Both the position numbers and the translations under genes were made by a program. The notes below the pieces were generated by a model. It saw nothing but the letters and a program-made list of their open reading frames with translations, did no database searches and was not told where the DNA came from. Of a stretch of DNA of 64,000 nt, positions 25,580 through 36,000 are shown in pieces (position 1 is the first letter of the stretch; each line of letters starts with the position of its first letter). This stretch comes from Gelidibacter maritimus (GTDB lineage: Bacteria > Bacteroidota > Bacteroidia > Flavobacteriales > Flavobacteriaceae), in the NCBI RefSeq assembly GCF_014062315.1, contig NZ_JACGLT010000007.1, positions 1-64,000 on the forward strand, read 5' to 3'.

Positions 25580-25634
25580 ACTATCCATGCACTATCCATG
25601 GAGTATCCATGGAGTATCTATGGAGTATCTATAG
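25580..25634. repeat. Five tandem 11-bp repeats
   Basis: Units run 25580-25590, 25591-25601, 25602-25612, 25613-25623 and 25624-25634: ACTATCCATGC, ACTATCCATGG, AGTATCCATGG, AGTATCTATGG, AGTATCTATAG. They change gradually from one end to the other and several contain the palindrome CCATGG. They lie in the 613-bp gap 25312-25924, which otherwise holds only a coding relic. An 11-bp period is one helical turn, so the array could be a protein-binding or iteron-like site, or simply slippage. Confidence 0.9.
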
Positions 25635-25738
25635 CGTTGATACGCCATGCCTATTTATAGATACCCGTTCTGTAATTGTTCAATTAAACCTTCTAAGCTT
25701 TGATTGGCTTTTTAGTTCTCTGGGGGTGTTGGGCCTAG

Positions 25739-25870
25739 CAAATTGAAAAGCAATATGATTTCAATCAGGTGAATCCCATAATTAAAAATATTGAGAATCA
25801 ATTTCATGAGATGGGAATATTGGATTATATTACGAAGGTAAAAGCACCAGAAAGTACGCCTTCCTTTTGA
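25739..25870 (+). pseudogene. Short coding relic without start codon
   Basis: A 43-codon open stretch, QIEKQYDFNQVNPIIKNIEN followed by QFHEMGILDYITKV and KAPESTPSF, looks protein-like (amphipathic helices, no low-complexity) but is bounded by a stop at 25736-25738 and lacks an ATG. It may be the C-terminal remnant of a deleted gene at the edge of the defence island. Family not recognised. Confidence 0.3.
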
Positions 25871-25924
25871 AATTGAATAGGTGTGTTTGGTGCTTGTGTA
25901 TACAAGTTGTGCAAAATATGAAAA

Positions 25925-26662
25925 ATGAGAAACCTTGATTTAGACGAAATAACAGATAAAATTGCAACTTACGCTTCTGACATTAGATATGCTGATAGAA
26001 ACCATCTTCAAATAAAAATAACACAGTTTTTCAATTTTCTTTATGAACAACCAATATCAAATAGAACTTTAGAGAGAATTAGTGAGGATTTTAAAGATTT
26101 AAACAATAAAAGAATTGAAGTAAAAAAATCTCATAATAGATATAAAGAAAGTGCTGAATTTATTGACACATTATCAACCCGTGAAATTCAAGGAGCATTT
26201 GCTTATTTTGAAATAAAAGATAAATTTGAAATAGAAAGAAAATTTACGAACTTTTATATCGAATTAGCCTATGAATGGTATGAAGCTAGTGGAAATTATA
26301 ATGAATGGCAAGAGCTTTTTAAAAGTTACTTTTTTGAACCTTTTATTGAGTTAATCGAATGGTATTTTAGGGAAAGTAAAATCAAACAAGAATATGATTA
26401 TTTCTCTAGAGAGGAAATTAGTCAGATTGAGCATAATTTTGAGAATCTTAAAAGTCAAATATCAAAACTGGAATTCGGACAAGAAATTATATTTAACGAA
26501 ACAGATGAAATTAAAGATTTAATAAGTGGATTAAATAAAAAGAATTGGACTGAAATAATAAAGGCGAAGTTTAACGATATGATTTTAGGAAAAATCATTT
26601 CTTTAGAAACAGCTGAATTATTAATTAAGACAATAACAGGAGAAAACATAAAGCTGAAATAA
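25925..26662 (+). CDS. Hypothetical protein, helical, AT-rich
   Basis: This 245-residue soluble protein was not recognised. It is rich in Glu, Lys, Ile and aromatic residues, with long predicted helices (QIKITQFFNFLYEQPISNRT, ERKFTNFYIELAYEWYEAS, FKSYFFEPFIELIEWYF). The C-terminus, LNKKNWTEIIKAKFNDMILG and onwards, is a compact helical module of a sort seen at the end of several uncharacterised defence-island proteins. No signal peptide or membrane segment. Its AT content is higher than the tra and SusCD genes, suggesting separate acquisition. It stands 96 nt before the next two overlapping genes and could belong with them, or be independent. Confidence 0.6.
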   Translation: MRNLDLDEITDKIATYASDIRYADRNHLQIKITQFFNFLYEQPISNRTLERISEDFKDLNNKRIEVKKSHNRYKESAEFIDTLSTREIQGAFAYFEIKDKFEIERKFTNFYIELAYEWYEASGNYNEWQELFKSYFFEPFIELIEWYFRESKIKQEYDYFSREEISQIEHNFENLKSQISKLEFGQEIIFNETDEIKDLISGLNKKNWTEIIKAKFNDMILGKIISLETAELLIKTITGENIKLK

Positions 26663-26758
26663 ATACTTATGCCTAATAAAGTATAATTAATGACTGGTTT
26701 TAACTTTCTTACGAAAATCTTCGCGGATTTTCTATTCGGTTTTTATTTGCTAAATTAG

Positions 26759-27217
26759 GTGATCGAACACGCCACTAATCAAGATACACAAGACCGTTGG
26801 AAAGACAAGCTAAAAAATAAGATTGATAGAATGAAATTAAAGTTTCAAGAAAATATTGACAAAATAAAAAACTGCCCATCGCAAAACGAAATAGGAGAAA
26901 TGAATTTATTCCGTTGCGTAGAAAGTGATATTTCGGAAAAATCATTTGTTCCACAAGCCGTACTGCTAAAGCCAAAGTATCAGGATATGTGTATTGCTTG
27001 GGGGATATCAGTTTTCAACAGCTTTGATTCAGCCAATCAAATGCTAAAGAGCTTGTCGAAAAATAAAAGAGTTAATTATTCCAAAATTGCTCGTGGAATT
27101 ATTAACGATAGTCACGGAATAAAATATGGCGGAAATAACAAAAAGCATTATACATTTTTCCCGACAGAAGAGTTTAATGTCGTAGAAAATTTCGAAATTG
27201 TGAACCGAAATGACTAA
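26759..27217 (+). CDS. Hypothetical protein, first gene of an overlapping pair
   Basis: This 152-residue protein starts at GTG 26759; a later ATG (MKLKFQENIDKIK, residue 25) is an alternative. The N-terminus is a charged coiled-coil-like helix. Residues 75-150 form a compact alpha/beta-looking domain: MCIAWGISVFNSFDSANQML, NYSKIARGIINDSHGIKYGG, KKHYTFFPTEEFNVVENFE. Not recognised. It overlaps the next gene by 8 nt, so the two are translationally coupled and likely act together. Small-plus-large unknown pairs of this type beside restriction systems are often toxin-antitoxin or phage-defence units; that is inference only. Confidence 0.55.
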   Translation: MIEHATNQDTQDRWKDKLKNKIDRMKLKFQENIDKIKNCPSQNEIGEMNLFRCVESDISEKSFVPQAVLLKPKYQDMCIAWGISVFNSFDSANQMLKSLSKNKRVNYSKIARGIINDSHGIKYGGNNKKHYTFFPTEEFNVVENFEIVNRND

Positions 27218-28547
27218 CCAAAACAAAAATATAGATTTCGACTTAAGCCAATTCCAAAAGATTGAAGACATTATTTATTTGGATGAACCAATATTAACTC
27301 ATCTGATAAAAAATAATAGACACTACCTGCTCTATCTTGTTGATACATTAAAAATTAGCGATATATATTTACTTCTTGAACTAGAGGAGCAAACAATTTT
27401 TGACTACCTAACAAAACAAACTACACTAAGAGAAGTAATCTTTTCAAATCAAAATTTCATTTATAAAATTGAGCAAGATTTTAATGGAAAGATTATTGGT
27501 GTTGATATTACTCAAAGTAAATTCTTGTCGGAAAATTACCTTCCTACTCGAGATTCCTATTTGAATTTCGAGCCAACAGTTCAATCATACTACTATGATT
27601 TTATAAAAAACTTTGAAACTAAAGCTTATTTACGTTCACTTCGTGAACAAGCCTTTTATATCAAATTAGCACCAACGAGTAGTAAATATTCTGATACGAT
27701 TGGATTTAATGAGCTTGTGAGTGAGCTTTTAAAGAATATTTCAACTTCATTTAAAAGCTTTTTGAAAGCTGATTTTTTCGAATCCTTTAAGGAAGTAATG
27801 ACTGATGAGAAAAAACTAAATGCATCATTTAAAAAACTTGCACCTGACTTGGATTATAGAATGGTAGATTTAGATTTCGGGAGTTTTGAAATTGGACTTG
27901 CAGTTGACAAAGTAATGAAGCAATCAATTGAAAATAAGGAAATACGAGATTGGGCAATTGATGTTGGTTACAAATATCAAAATATAGTTTTAGATGACGA
28001 TTATGATGAGGAAAATGTATCAGAAATAATTTCAAATTACAGTCCTGAAGATAGAAAGAAAATATTTGAACCAATTTTTAAAATCACAGAGAACTCTAAT
28101 TTTGATTTCAAAATAAAGGACTCAAAAAGTAAAGAGTATTCTAAAATACTAATTAAGGATAAGTCAAAAATTGAGAGAATATTACCGAGTAAATTAGAAG
28201 TTGTGGAAGATGAAAAATCGAAAGAATTTGAGATTATTCAAGTTACAACTATAAAAGAAAAAGACAAGATTCGTAAAATAATAAGACTTGATGAAAATAC
28301 TCTTTTTGAATCGACTGATACAAAGCAAGTAATTCTTAAGAAAAAAGACTTTGAAAAGTTTGAGTATGACTTGGAATATGACGTGGAAATTCCATTGAAC
28401 ATTTCGACTGAAAAAGGACAAGTACTATTCGAAACTGAATTTGACGGAATCAAATTCAAAAAAGTATTGGGCACAGGAAAATTCGATGACGGAATCAGAC
28501 AAATAATTGCTTCGATTTACGAATACATAGTAAATAAATCAGAATAA
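27210..28547 (+). CDS. Hypothetical protein, DUF6575-like N-terminus
   Basis: This 445-residue protein follows the 152-residue one with an 8-nt overlap. Residues 15-75 (YLDEPILTHLIKNNRHYLLY, then LVDTLKISDIYLLLEL and FDYLTKQTTLREVIF) recall the DUF6575 pattern of a small beta domain followed by a coded helix. A middle segment (150-300) is acidic and helical. The C-terminal third is repetitive beta and Lys/Glu rich, with two related stretches (SKILIKDKSKIERILPSK and KEKDKIRKIIRLDENTLFES). No enzyme motif was seen. Part of an AT-rich cluster immediately before hsdM. Possible defence function by location only. Confidence 0.55.
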   Translation: MTNQNKNIDFDLSQFQKIEDIIYLDEPILTHLIKNNRHYLLYLVDTLKISDIYLLLELEEQTIFDYLTKQTTLREVIFSNQNFIYKIEQDFNGKIIGVDITQSKFLSENYLPTRDSYLNFEPTVQSYYYDFIKNFETKAYLRSLREQAFYIKLAPTSSKYSDTIGFNELVSELLKNISTSFKSFLKADFFESFKEVMTDEKKLNASFKKLAPDLDYRMVDLDFGSFEIGLAVDKVMKQSIENKEIRDWAIDVGYKYQNIVLDDDYDEENVSEIISNYSPEDRKKIFEPIFKITENSNFDFKIKDSKSKEYSKILIKDKSKIERILPSKLEVVEDEKSKEFEIIQVTTIKEKDKIRKIIRLDENTLFESTDTKQVILKKKDFEKFEYDLEYDVEIPLNISTEKGQVLFETEFDGIKFKKVLGTGKFDDGIRQIIASIYEYIVNKSE

Positions 28548-29100
28548 AAACCCATGCCAACAATGGCAACCGTTGCACAACCCCATAAAATTTCAGAATC
28601 TGAACTTTTTCAAGCCGCTTTAAGAGCTTTTGTTTTGTAGCCAATCAGTTTGTAAACTATGTAGCCTTCCGTCTTTTGTAGGCTTCCCCAAAAAATGGGA
28701 AAGCCTACATTAGCATTCGTGTGATCGGTGCGACTCAACATGAATGCCGTGTCGACTGCATCACCTCTATTGTACTAATTCAGGAGTTTTCAACAAAAGC
28801 TAAAACATCCATTAATAAATATTATGTACTTTAGTATCCTTTAAACTTTAACTAACCAAATGCCATCAACCCTCTAATCAAAATCTGAACCCATAGCTTA
28901 CGCTGCAATTAACAGATTAGCAAAAAAACACGTTGGTTATGGCTATCAAAAAAATGGACTCACAGAGCGTAAAAGCAAACCGACCTAGAACCCGAATTTC
29001 CGCGAAATTCACCTAACAATCTTTTTAGATAAACTAAAAAATAATATTATAGAAAGTCACGATGAACCGTGAATTTATATTTTAAAAGCATTGAATAAAA
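28548..29100. other. Intergenic region before hsdM
   Basis: 553 bp without a convincing gene. Two 25-codon frames (from 28564 and near 28939) are too short to support. A short inverted repeat TCACG/CGTGA near 29057-29072 lies about 30 nt before the hsdM start and could be a control site. The sequence looks like degraded spacer between unrelated insertions. Confidence 0.4.
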
Positions 29101-31863
29101 ATGAACAAACAACAACTAGCAGCCAAAATTTGGGAATCGGCCAACCAAATGCGTTCAAAAATTGAAGCTAACGAATACAAAGATTATATATTAGGCTTCA
29201 TCTTTTATAAATACCTATCAGAAAAACAATTACAATTTTTACGCCAACAAGACTTTACCGCAGACGATATTCTTGATCTTAACGAAGCCGATACTGAGAC
29301 AGTAGATTTTATAAAGAGAAACATCGGCTACTTTATTGCTTACGACGATTTATTCAGCACCTGGATTAGCAAAGGTAAAGACTTTGACGTGTCCAATGTG
29401 CGCGAAGCCTTGTCTGCCTTTAGCCGATTAATAAGCCCAAAACACAAAAAATTATTTGATGGTATCTTTAAAACATTAGAAACGGGATTAAGTAAACTAG
29501 GGGAAACAGCAGGAAAACAAACCAAAGCTATTAGCGATTTGTTACACCTTATTAAAGATATCCCTATGGATGGCAGGCAAGACTATGATGTGCTGGGCTT
29601 TATCTATGAGTATCTTATTGAAAAGTTTGCTGCCAATGCCGGTAAAAAAGCAGGGGAATTTTACACCCCACACGAGGTATCCGTTTTAATGTCAGAAATT
29701 GTATCAGACCACCTTAAAGACCGTAATGAAATACAGATTTACGATTCCTGTAGTGGTTCCGGGTCCTTGCTTATCAATATAGGTAACAGCATTGCAAAGT
29801 ATATGGATGATAAAAACAACATCAAGTACTACGCACAAGAGCTCAAACAAAACACCTATAACCTAACCAGAATGAACCTGGTTATGCGTGGTATGCTACC
29901 AGAAAACATACAAACCAGAAATGGAGATACCTTAGAAGACGACTGGCCATACTTTGATGAAAACGATCCTGCGCACACTTACAATACATTATATGTAGAT
30001 GCTGTAGTATCAAATCCACCATACTCGCAAAAATGGTCTCCAGACAACAAAGAGACAGACCCAAGATATTCGCGTTTTGGACTGGCGCCTAAAACAAAAG
30101 CAGATTTTGCATTCCTTTTACATGATTTATACCACTTAAAACCAGATGGTATAATGAATATTGTACTACCACACGGGGTGCTATTCCGTGGTGGTGAAGA
30201 GGGCAATATTCGTAAACAGCTTATTGAACACAACCATATAGACGCCATCATCGGCCTACCTGCTGGCATTTTCTTTGGCACAGGTATTCCTACCATTATT
30301 TTTGTACTAAAACAAAAACGAAGCCATACAGACGTGCTCATTATAGACGCTTCAAAAGGATTTGTTAAAGAAGGAAAAAACAACAAACTACGCGCTAGCG
30401 ACATCAAGCGCATTGCAGATACGGTACGCGACAGAGAAACCATACCGAAGTTTTCTAAAGTAGTAACGCGCGATGAAATACGTGTCAATGAGTATAATCT
30501 CAACATTCCTAGATACGTAGATTCATCACCAAATGCCGAAAAATGGGATATCTACGCATCAATGTTTGGTGGTATTCCTGTAAATGAAATAGATGCACTA
30601 AAGGACTATTGGAGTGCTTTTCCAGGCTTACGCGACGCCCTGTTTGAAAGAACATCAGATGTCAACGCAAAACTTAAAGTGGACAACATTACCGAAAGTA
30701 TTACCTCGCACGCCACTGTAAAAGATTTTATAGCGCAATATAACGAAGCTTTCAACGACTTTGAGCCGTATTTAGACCAGCGTTTATTAAAAAATATAAA
30801 CGAAGTCAAAATCAATAAAGAAAAAACCATCTTAAGTAACGATATCTTTAAACGCCTTGAACCAATTCAGCTAATAGATAAATACCATGCTTACCAACTA
30901 TTAGATGATAAATGGGAAACTATTAATGTAGATTTAGAAATCATACAAACCGAAGGCTTTAATGCTACTCGTGTGGTAGAACCTAATATGGTGATAAAAA
31001 AGAAAAAGGGTAAAGAAGTAGAAGTACAAGAAGGATGGAAAGGACGCATTATGCCTTTTAACCTTGTGCAAGAACGTTTTTTAACTGAAGAACTAGAAGC
31101 ATTAACTAAAAAAGAAAACCGTCTTCTCAATATTGCTACAGAGATTGAAGAACTTATCGAAGCACTTCCTGAAGAAGAAAAAGACAGCAATTTACTAAAC
31201 GATAAAAATGATGCTTTTGTGGTTAAAGAATTAAACGAAGCAATCAAAGAAGTTTATGCAGATGTAGAAACCGAAGAAATAAATGCTCTCAAAAAGTATA
31301 TCGCTCTACTCGATAATAAAGCACGTAAGCCAGAAAAAGAGCAGTTTATTAAAACGCACAAACTAATACAGTGGGATGCTATGGATGCGAATAAAGATGG
31401 CACCTTCAGCAAAACAAACGTGAATAAGTACCTTGTACAGTTGCAAAGTGAGTTTAGCTTTCCAGAAGATTCCTTAGAGTATCAACTGGTAATAGCTAGC
31501 CAACTACTTACAGAACAAAAAGAACTAAAAGCAGAAGTAAAAAAAGAAGAAGCAGCTTTACACATGCTAACCAAAGAAACCATAGAAAATTTAACCAATG
31601 GGCAAGTAAACAACCTACTAGAACACAAATGGGTTAAACCAATAGTGCACGCCCTAATCAACTTACCGAGCGCAACTATAGATACCTTTTCTCTAGAGTT
31701 AAAACATCTAGCCGAAAAGTATGCTACCACCTACTCACAGGTAGCACAAGACATAAATGAAGCCGAAAATTCATTGGCAGAATTACTGGACGACCTTACA
31801 GGAAATGAACACGATGTAAAAGCCCTCACCGAGTTTAAAAACCTTTTAAAAACCAATGCATAA
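29101..31863 (+). CDS. hsdM: Type I restriction-modification methyltransferase subunit
   Basis: This is the modification subunit that, with HsdS, methylates adenine in the recognition site to protect host DNA. The 920 residues begin with the HsdM_N helical domain (KIWESANQMRSKIEANEYKD, FIFYKYLSEKQ). The N6-adenine methyltransferase domain has a SAM site (IYDSCSGSGSLLINIG, where most relatives have DPTCGSG) and the catalytic NPPY (VVSNPPYSQKW). The C-terminal 400 residues are helical and coiled, longer than the 500-residue minimal HsdM. It overlaps hsdS by 8 nt. The atypical SAM motif keeps the Gly-x-Gly core, so activity is expected. Confidence 0.93.
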   Translation: MNKQQLAAKIWESANQMRSKIEANEYKDYILGFIFYKYLSEKQLQFLRQQDFTADDILDLNEADTETVDFIKRNIGYFIAYDDLFSTWISKGKDFDVSNVREALSAFSRLISPKHKKLFDGIFKTLETGLSKLGETAGKQTKAISDLLHLIKDIPMDGRQDYDVLGFIYEYLIEKFAANAGKKAGEFYTPHEVSVLMSEIVSDHLKDRNEIQIYDSCSGSGSLLINIGNSIAKYMDDKNNIKYYAQELKQNTYNLTRMNLVMRGMLPENIQTRNGDTLEDDWPYFDENDPAHTYNTLYVDAVVSNPPYSQKWSPDNKETDPRYSRFGLAPKTKADFAFLLHDLYHLKPDGIMNIVLPHGVLFRGGEEGNIRKQLIEHNHIDAIIGLPAGIFFGTGIPTIIFVLKQKRSHTDVLIIDASKGFVKEGKNNKLRASDIKRIADTVRDRETIPKFSKVVTRDEIRVNEYNLNIPRYVDSSPNAEKWDIYASMFGGIPVNEIDALKDYWSAFPGLRDALFERTSDVNAKLKVDNITESITSHATVKDFIAQYNEAFNDFEPYLDQRLLKNINEVKINKEKTILSNDIFKRLEPIQLIDKYHAYQLLDDKWETINVDLEIIQTEGFNATRVVEPNMVIKKKKGKEVEVQEGWKGRIMPFNLVQERFLTEELEALTKKENRLLNIATEIEELIEALPEEEKDSNLLNDKNDAFVVKELNEAIKEVYADVETEEINALKKYIALLDNKARKPEKEQFIKTHKLIQWDAMDANKDGTFSKTNVNKYLVQLQSEFSFPEDSLEYQLVIASQLLTEQKELKAEVKKEEAALHMLTKETIENLTNGQVNNLLEHKWVKPIVHALINLPSATIDTFSLELKHLAEKYATTYSQVAQDINEAENSLAELLDDLTGNEHDVKALTEFKNLLKTNA

Positions 31864-31864
31864 A

Positions 31865-33055
31865 ATGGAAACAAAAAAGATAAGTCCAGAATTGCGGTTT
31901 GCGGGGTTTACGGAGGATTGGATTCAGGATAATGCTGAGAACCTATGTTCTATATCAACAGGAAAAAGTAATACGCAAGATAATATTAAGAATGGAGAAT
32001 ATGATTTTTATGTAAGGTCAGCAACAATTGAGAAAAGTGACAAATATCTATTCGACGAGGAGGCGGTATTAACCGTTGGTGATGGTGTTGGAACTGGGAA
32101 AGTTTACCACTATGTTAATGGAAAATATGATTTGCATCAAAGAGTTTATCGAATGTTTGATTTTGAGAAACTCACAGCTAAATATTTCTACTATTATTTT
32201 TCTGAAAATTTTGGCAAGAGAGTTTTGGCAATGACCGCAAAATCATCAGTGGATTCTGTGAGAATGGAAATGATTACCAAAATGTTAATTTCATTTCCTT
32301 CAGAAATAAAAGAACAAGAGTTAATAAGCGCTTTCTTATGGCAATTAGATAATTTGAACAATAACCACCAAACCCAACTCACAAAACTCAAAAACCTTAA
32401 AAAAGCTATGCTCACCAAAATGTTTCCTCAAAATGGGGCAAGCGTTCCAGAGATACGTTTTAAAGGATTTGATGGGGAGTGGAAAAGTTTTCAACTTGGT
32501 AATATCGGTAGTACTTTTACTGGTCTTTCAGGTAAAACTAAAGATGACTTTGGTAAAGGTACAGCTCATTACATTCCTTACACAAATGTTTTCAATAATG
32601 AGATTACAGATAAGAATCAATTAGAAAAAATTGAAATCGATGATACTCAGAATTCAGTTCAGTATGGCGATATTCTATTTACCACCTCCTCAGAAACACC
32701 AGAGGAAGTTGGAATGTCTTCTGTATGGTTAGAAAATGATAAGAATGTTTATTTGAATAGTTTTTGCTTTGGATATCGTTTTAAAATTAAAGTTGATAGT
32801 CATTATGCAGCCTACTACATGCGTTCTCAATTTTTCAGAGAAAATATGAAAATTCTAGCTCAGGGAATATCAAGATTCAACATATCTAAAACAAAAGTTA
32901 TGGAAATAGATATTTTGTTGCCTAGTGAAAATGAACAGTTTAAAATTGGAAGATACTTCACAAATTTGGATGAACTTATAGCAGGACACACCATGCAACT
33001 AAAAAAACTCAACAACATCAAAAAAGCCTGTCTCAATAAACTATTTGTTTCCTAA
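31865..33055 (+). CDS. hsdS: Type I restriction-modification specificity subunit
   Basis: HsdS carries two target-recognition domains that read the two halves of the DNA site. The ATG at 31865 starts METKKISPELRFAGF; an ATG at 31856 overlaps hsdM and would add three residues. TRD1 spans about residues 10-150, followed by the conserved spacer helix (LDNLNNNHQTQLTKLKNLKK). TRD2 spans 190-355 and is followed by the matching helix (LKKLNNIKKACLNKLF). The repeated RF-GF-WK starts (LRFAGFTEDW and IRFKGFDGEW) show the two-fold symmetry. Intact, about 396 residues, normal for the family. A relic of a different hsdS lies at 37981. Confidence 0.93.
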   Translation: METKKISPELRFAGFTEDWIQDNAENLCSISTGKSNTQDNIKNGEYDFYVRSATIEKSDKYLFDEEAVLTVGDGVGTGKVYHYVNGKYDLHQRVYRMFDFEKLTAKYFYYYFSENFGKRVLAMTAKSSVDSVRMEMITKMLISFPSEIKEQELISAFLWQLDNLNNNHQTQLTKLKNLKKAMLTKMFPQNGASVPEIRFKGFDGEWKSFQLGNIGSTFTGLSGKTKDDFGKGTAHYIPYTNVFNNEITDKNQLEKIEIDDTQNSVQYGDILFTTSSETPEEVGMSSVWLENDKNVYLNSFCFGYRFKIKVDSHYAAYYMRSQFFRENMKILAQGISRFNISKTKVMEIDILLPSENEQFKIGRYFTNLDELIAGHTMQLKKLNNIKKACLNKLFVS

Positions 33056-33084
33056 TACCAACCCAACCAGTACCGTTTATACCT

Positions 33085-36000
33085 ATGATATTCAATAAAG
33101 AAAGTGAGTTTGAAAAAGCCCTTATAGAAGCCTTAACACACAAAGGCTGGGAAAATAAAATCATTAAAAACCCAACAGAAAAAGATTTACTTAATAACTG
33201 GGCAAATATTCTTTTCGAGAATAACCGCGATATAGACCGTCTTAATGATCACCCACTTACAGAAGGCGAAATGCAACAAATAATAGAGCAGGTAAACACC
33301 TTACGCACACCGCTAAAATTAAATGGGTTTATCAATGGTAAAACAGTAGCCATTACTAGAGACAATCCTGATGATACCCTACACTTTGGTAAAGAGGTGA
33401 GCCTAAAAATATACGACCGCCACGAAATTGCAGCTGGGCAAAGTAGGTACCAAATCGCACAACAACCGCGGTATAAAAGTAAATCTAATATATTGGGCGA
33501 CCGTCGTGGCGATTTAATGCTACTTATCAACGGGATGCCTCTCATCCATATAGAGCTTAAAAAAAGTGGTGTGCCTGTAAGTCAGGCCTACAACCAGATA
33601 GAAAAATACGCTCGTGCTAATGTGTTTACAGGTATATTTTCCCTGGTTCAGATATTTGTGGCTATGGAGCCAGAGCAAACCAGATACTTTGCAAACCCGG
33701 GTCCAGATGGAAATTTTAATAAGGATTTCTATTTCCAATGGGCAGATTTTAATAATGAGCCTATTAATCTTTGGTCAGATATCGCCACATCATTGTTGTC
33801 TATTCCAATGGCACACCGCCTAATAGGTTTCTATACCGTACCAGATAGTTCAGATGGCGTGCTTAAAGTAATGCGTAGCTATCAGTATTATGCAGCTAAT
33901 GCTATAAGCGATAAAGTTGCCAAAACAGACTGGAAAAGTAAAAATGCCCTTGGTGGTTTTATATGGCACACAACCGGTTCTGGTAAAACCATGACCAGCT
34001 TTAAAAGCGCACAGCTTATCGCTAACTCTAAAGATGCAGACAAGGTGGTATTTTTAATGGATAGAATTGAACTTGGTACACAGTCACTTAAAGAATACAG
34101 AGGTTTCTCAGATGATAATGAAGAAGTACAAGCTACAGAAAATACAGGTGTTTTAGTCACAAAATTAAAAAGTGACGATCCTGCAAATACATTAATTGTC
34201 ACCTCTATCCAAAAAATGAGCCTTATTAACGACGAAGAAGGGGGCTTAAATGCCGCAGATTTAAAAATAATGAACAGTAAACGTATGGTGTTTATTGTAG
34301 ATGAGGCCCACCGTTCCACTTTTGGCGATATGTTAATTACCATTAAAGAAACATTTCCTTGGGCAATTTTCTTTGGTTTTACAGGCACGCCAATACAAGA
34401 TGAAAATCAAAAGAAAATGAATACCACAGCTACTGTGTTTGGAGACGAATTGCACCGTTACAGTATTGCCGATGGCATTAGAGATAAAAACGTTTTAGGC
34501 TTTGACCCGTATAAGGTTTTAACCTACAAAGATAAGGACCTGCGTACCGCTGTGGCTTTAGAGAAAGCCAAAGCAAATAATGTTCAAGAGGCCTTGGAGG
34601 ACCCTAAAAAGAAAAAAATCTTTTTAAAGTATATGAATGAGGTCAAAATGGCTGGCTCCTATAACAATGCAGGAAAATACGTTACAGGTATAGAAGACCT
34701 TTTGCCTGCCTCACAATACGAACGGGCAGAGCACACACATACAGTAGTTGATGATATATTAGAAAATTGGTTGCTTTTAAGCCAAGGCGGAAAATTTCAC
34801 GCCATATTTGCAACACAAAGCATTCCTGATGCTATTAATTATTATCGATTACTGAAAAATGCAAAACCAGATCTAAAAGTCACCGCATTATTCGATCCAA
34901 CTATAGACAATAATGGTAATTCAGAGTATAAAGAAGATGCACTTATAGAAATCATTGAAGATTATAATGAACGGTATGATCAAGATTTCAAATTAGCCAA
35001 CTATGGCAAAATGAAAAAAGATATAGCTTCTAGATTAGCACATAAAGCTCCATACTTAAGAATAGCTACTGAACCAGAAAAGCAACTTGATATCTTAATT
35101 GTGGTAGATCAGATGCTGACGGGTTTTGATAGTAAGTGGGTAAATACGCTATATATGGATAAACTAATGGCCTACGAAAATATCATCCAAGCTTTTTCGC
35201 GTACAAACCGTCTTTTTAAAAGAGATGAAAAACCACACGGAACCATACGCTATTACCGTAAACCACATACCATGGAACGCAACGTTGATGCGGCTATAAA
35301 GTTATATTCGGGAGATAAACCTACAGGCCTGTTTGTAGAACGATTACCGTTTAACTTAAAGGCAATGAACAATGTTTATAAGGATATTGCGCAACTATTT
35401 AATCTTGCCGGAATTGATAATTTTGAGAAACTTCCAGATGACCTAGCGGAACGGGGGCGTTTTGCAAAGTTATTTAATGAATATAATGCGTTTTTGGAAG
35501 CAGCAAAAGTGCAGGGTTTCACTTGGTCTAAATTAGAATACACTTTTGGAAAAGGAAAAGGGAGAAAAACAATAACACTGGCACTAGACAAATATATTTA
35601 TGACATCCTCGTACTACGTTATAAAGAATTGTTGGGTAACGGTGGCAGCGGTGGTGACTTGGAGGTCCCTTATGAAATTGAAGGTCACATCACAGAAATC
35701 GATACAGGGAAAATTGACGCCGATTATATGAACTCCCGTTTTGAAAAGTATCTCAAAAAACTAAACAGTAAGGATGTCAGTAAAGACGAATTACAGCAAA
35801 CATTGGACGAGTTACATAAATCTTTTGCCTCGCTAACACAAGAGCAGCAAAAATATGCCAATCTGTTCCTGCATGATGTGCAACGTGGTAATGCTAAACT
35901 TGAAGCTGGTAAAACCTTAAAAGATTATATCAACATTTACCAATTTAATGCAAAAAACGATCAAATACGTAAAGTAGCAACCATATTAGGATTAGACGAA

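Noticed and set aside
29057-29072. TCACG/CGTGA inverted repeat before hsdM
   Set aside because: Five-base arms are too short to claim an operator.
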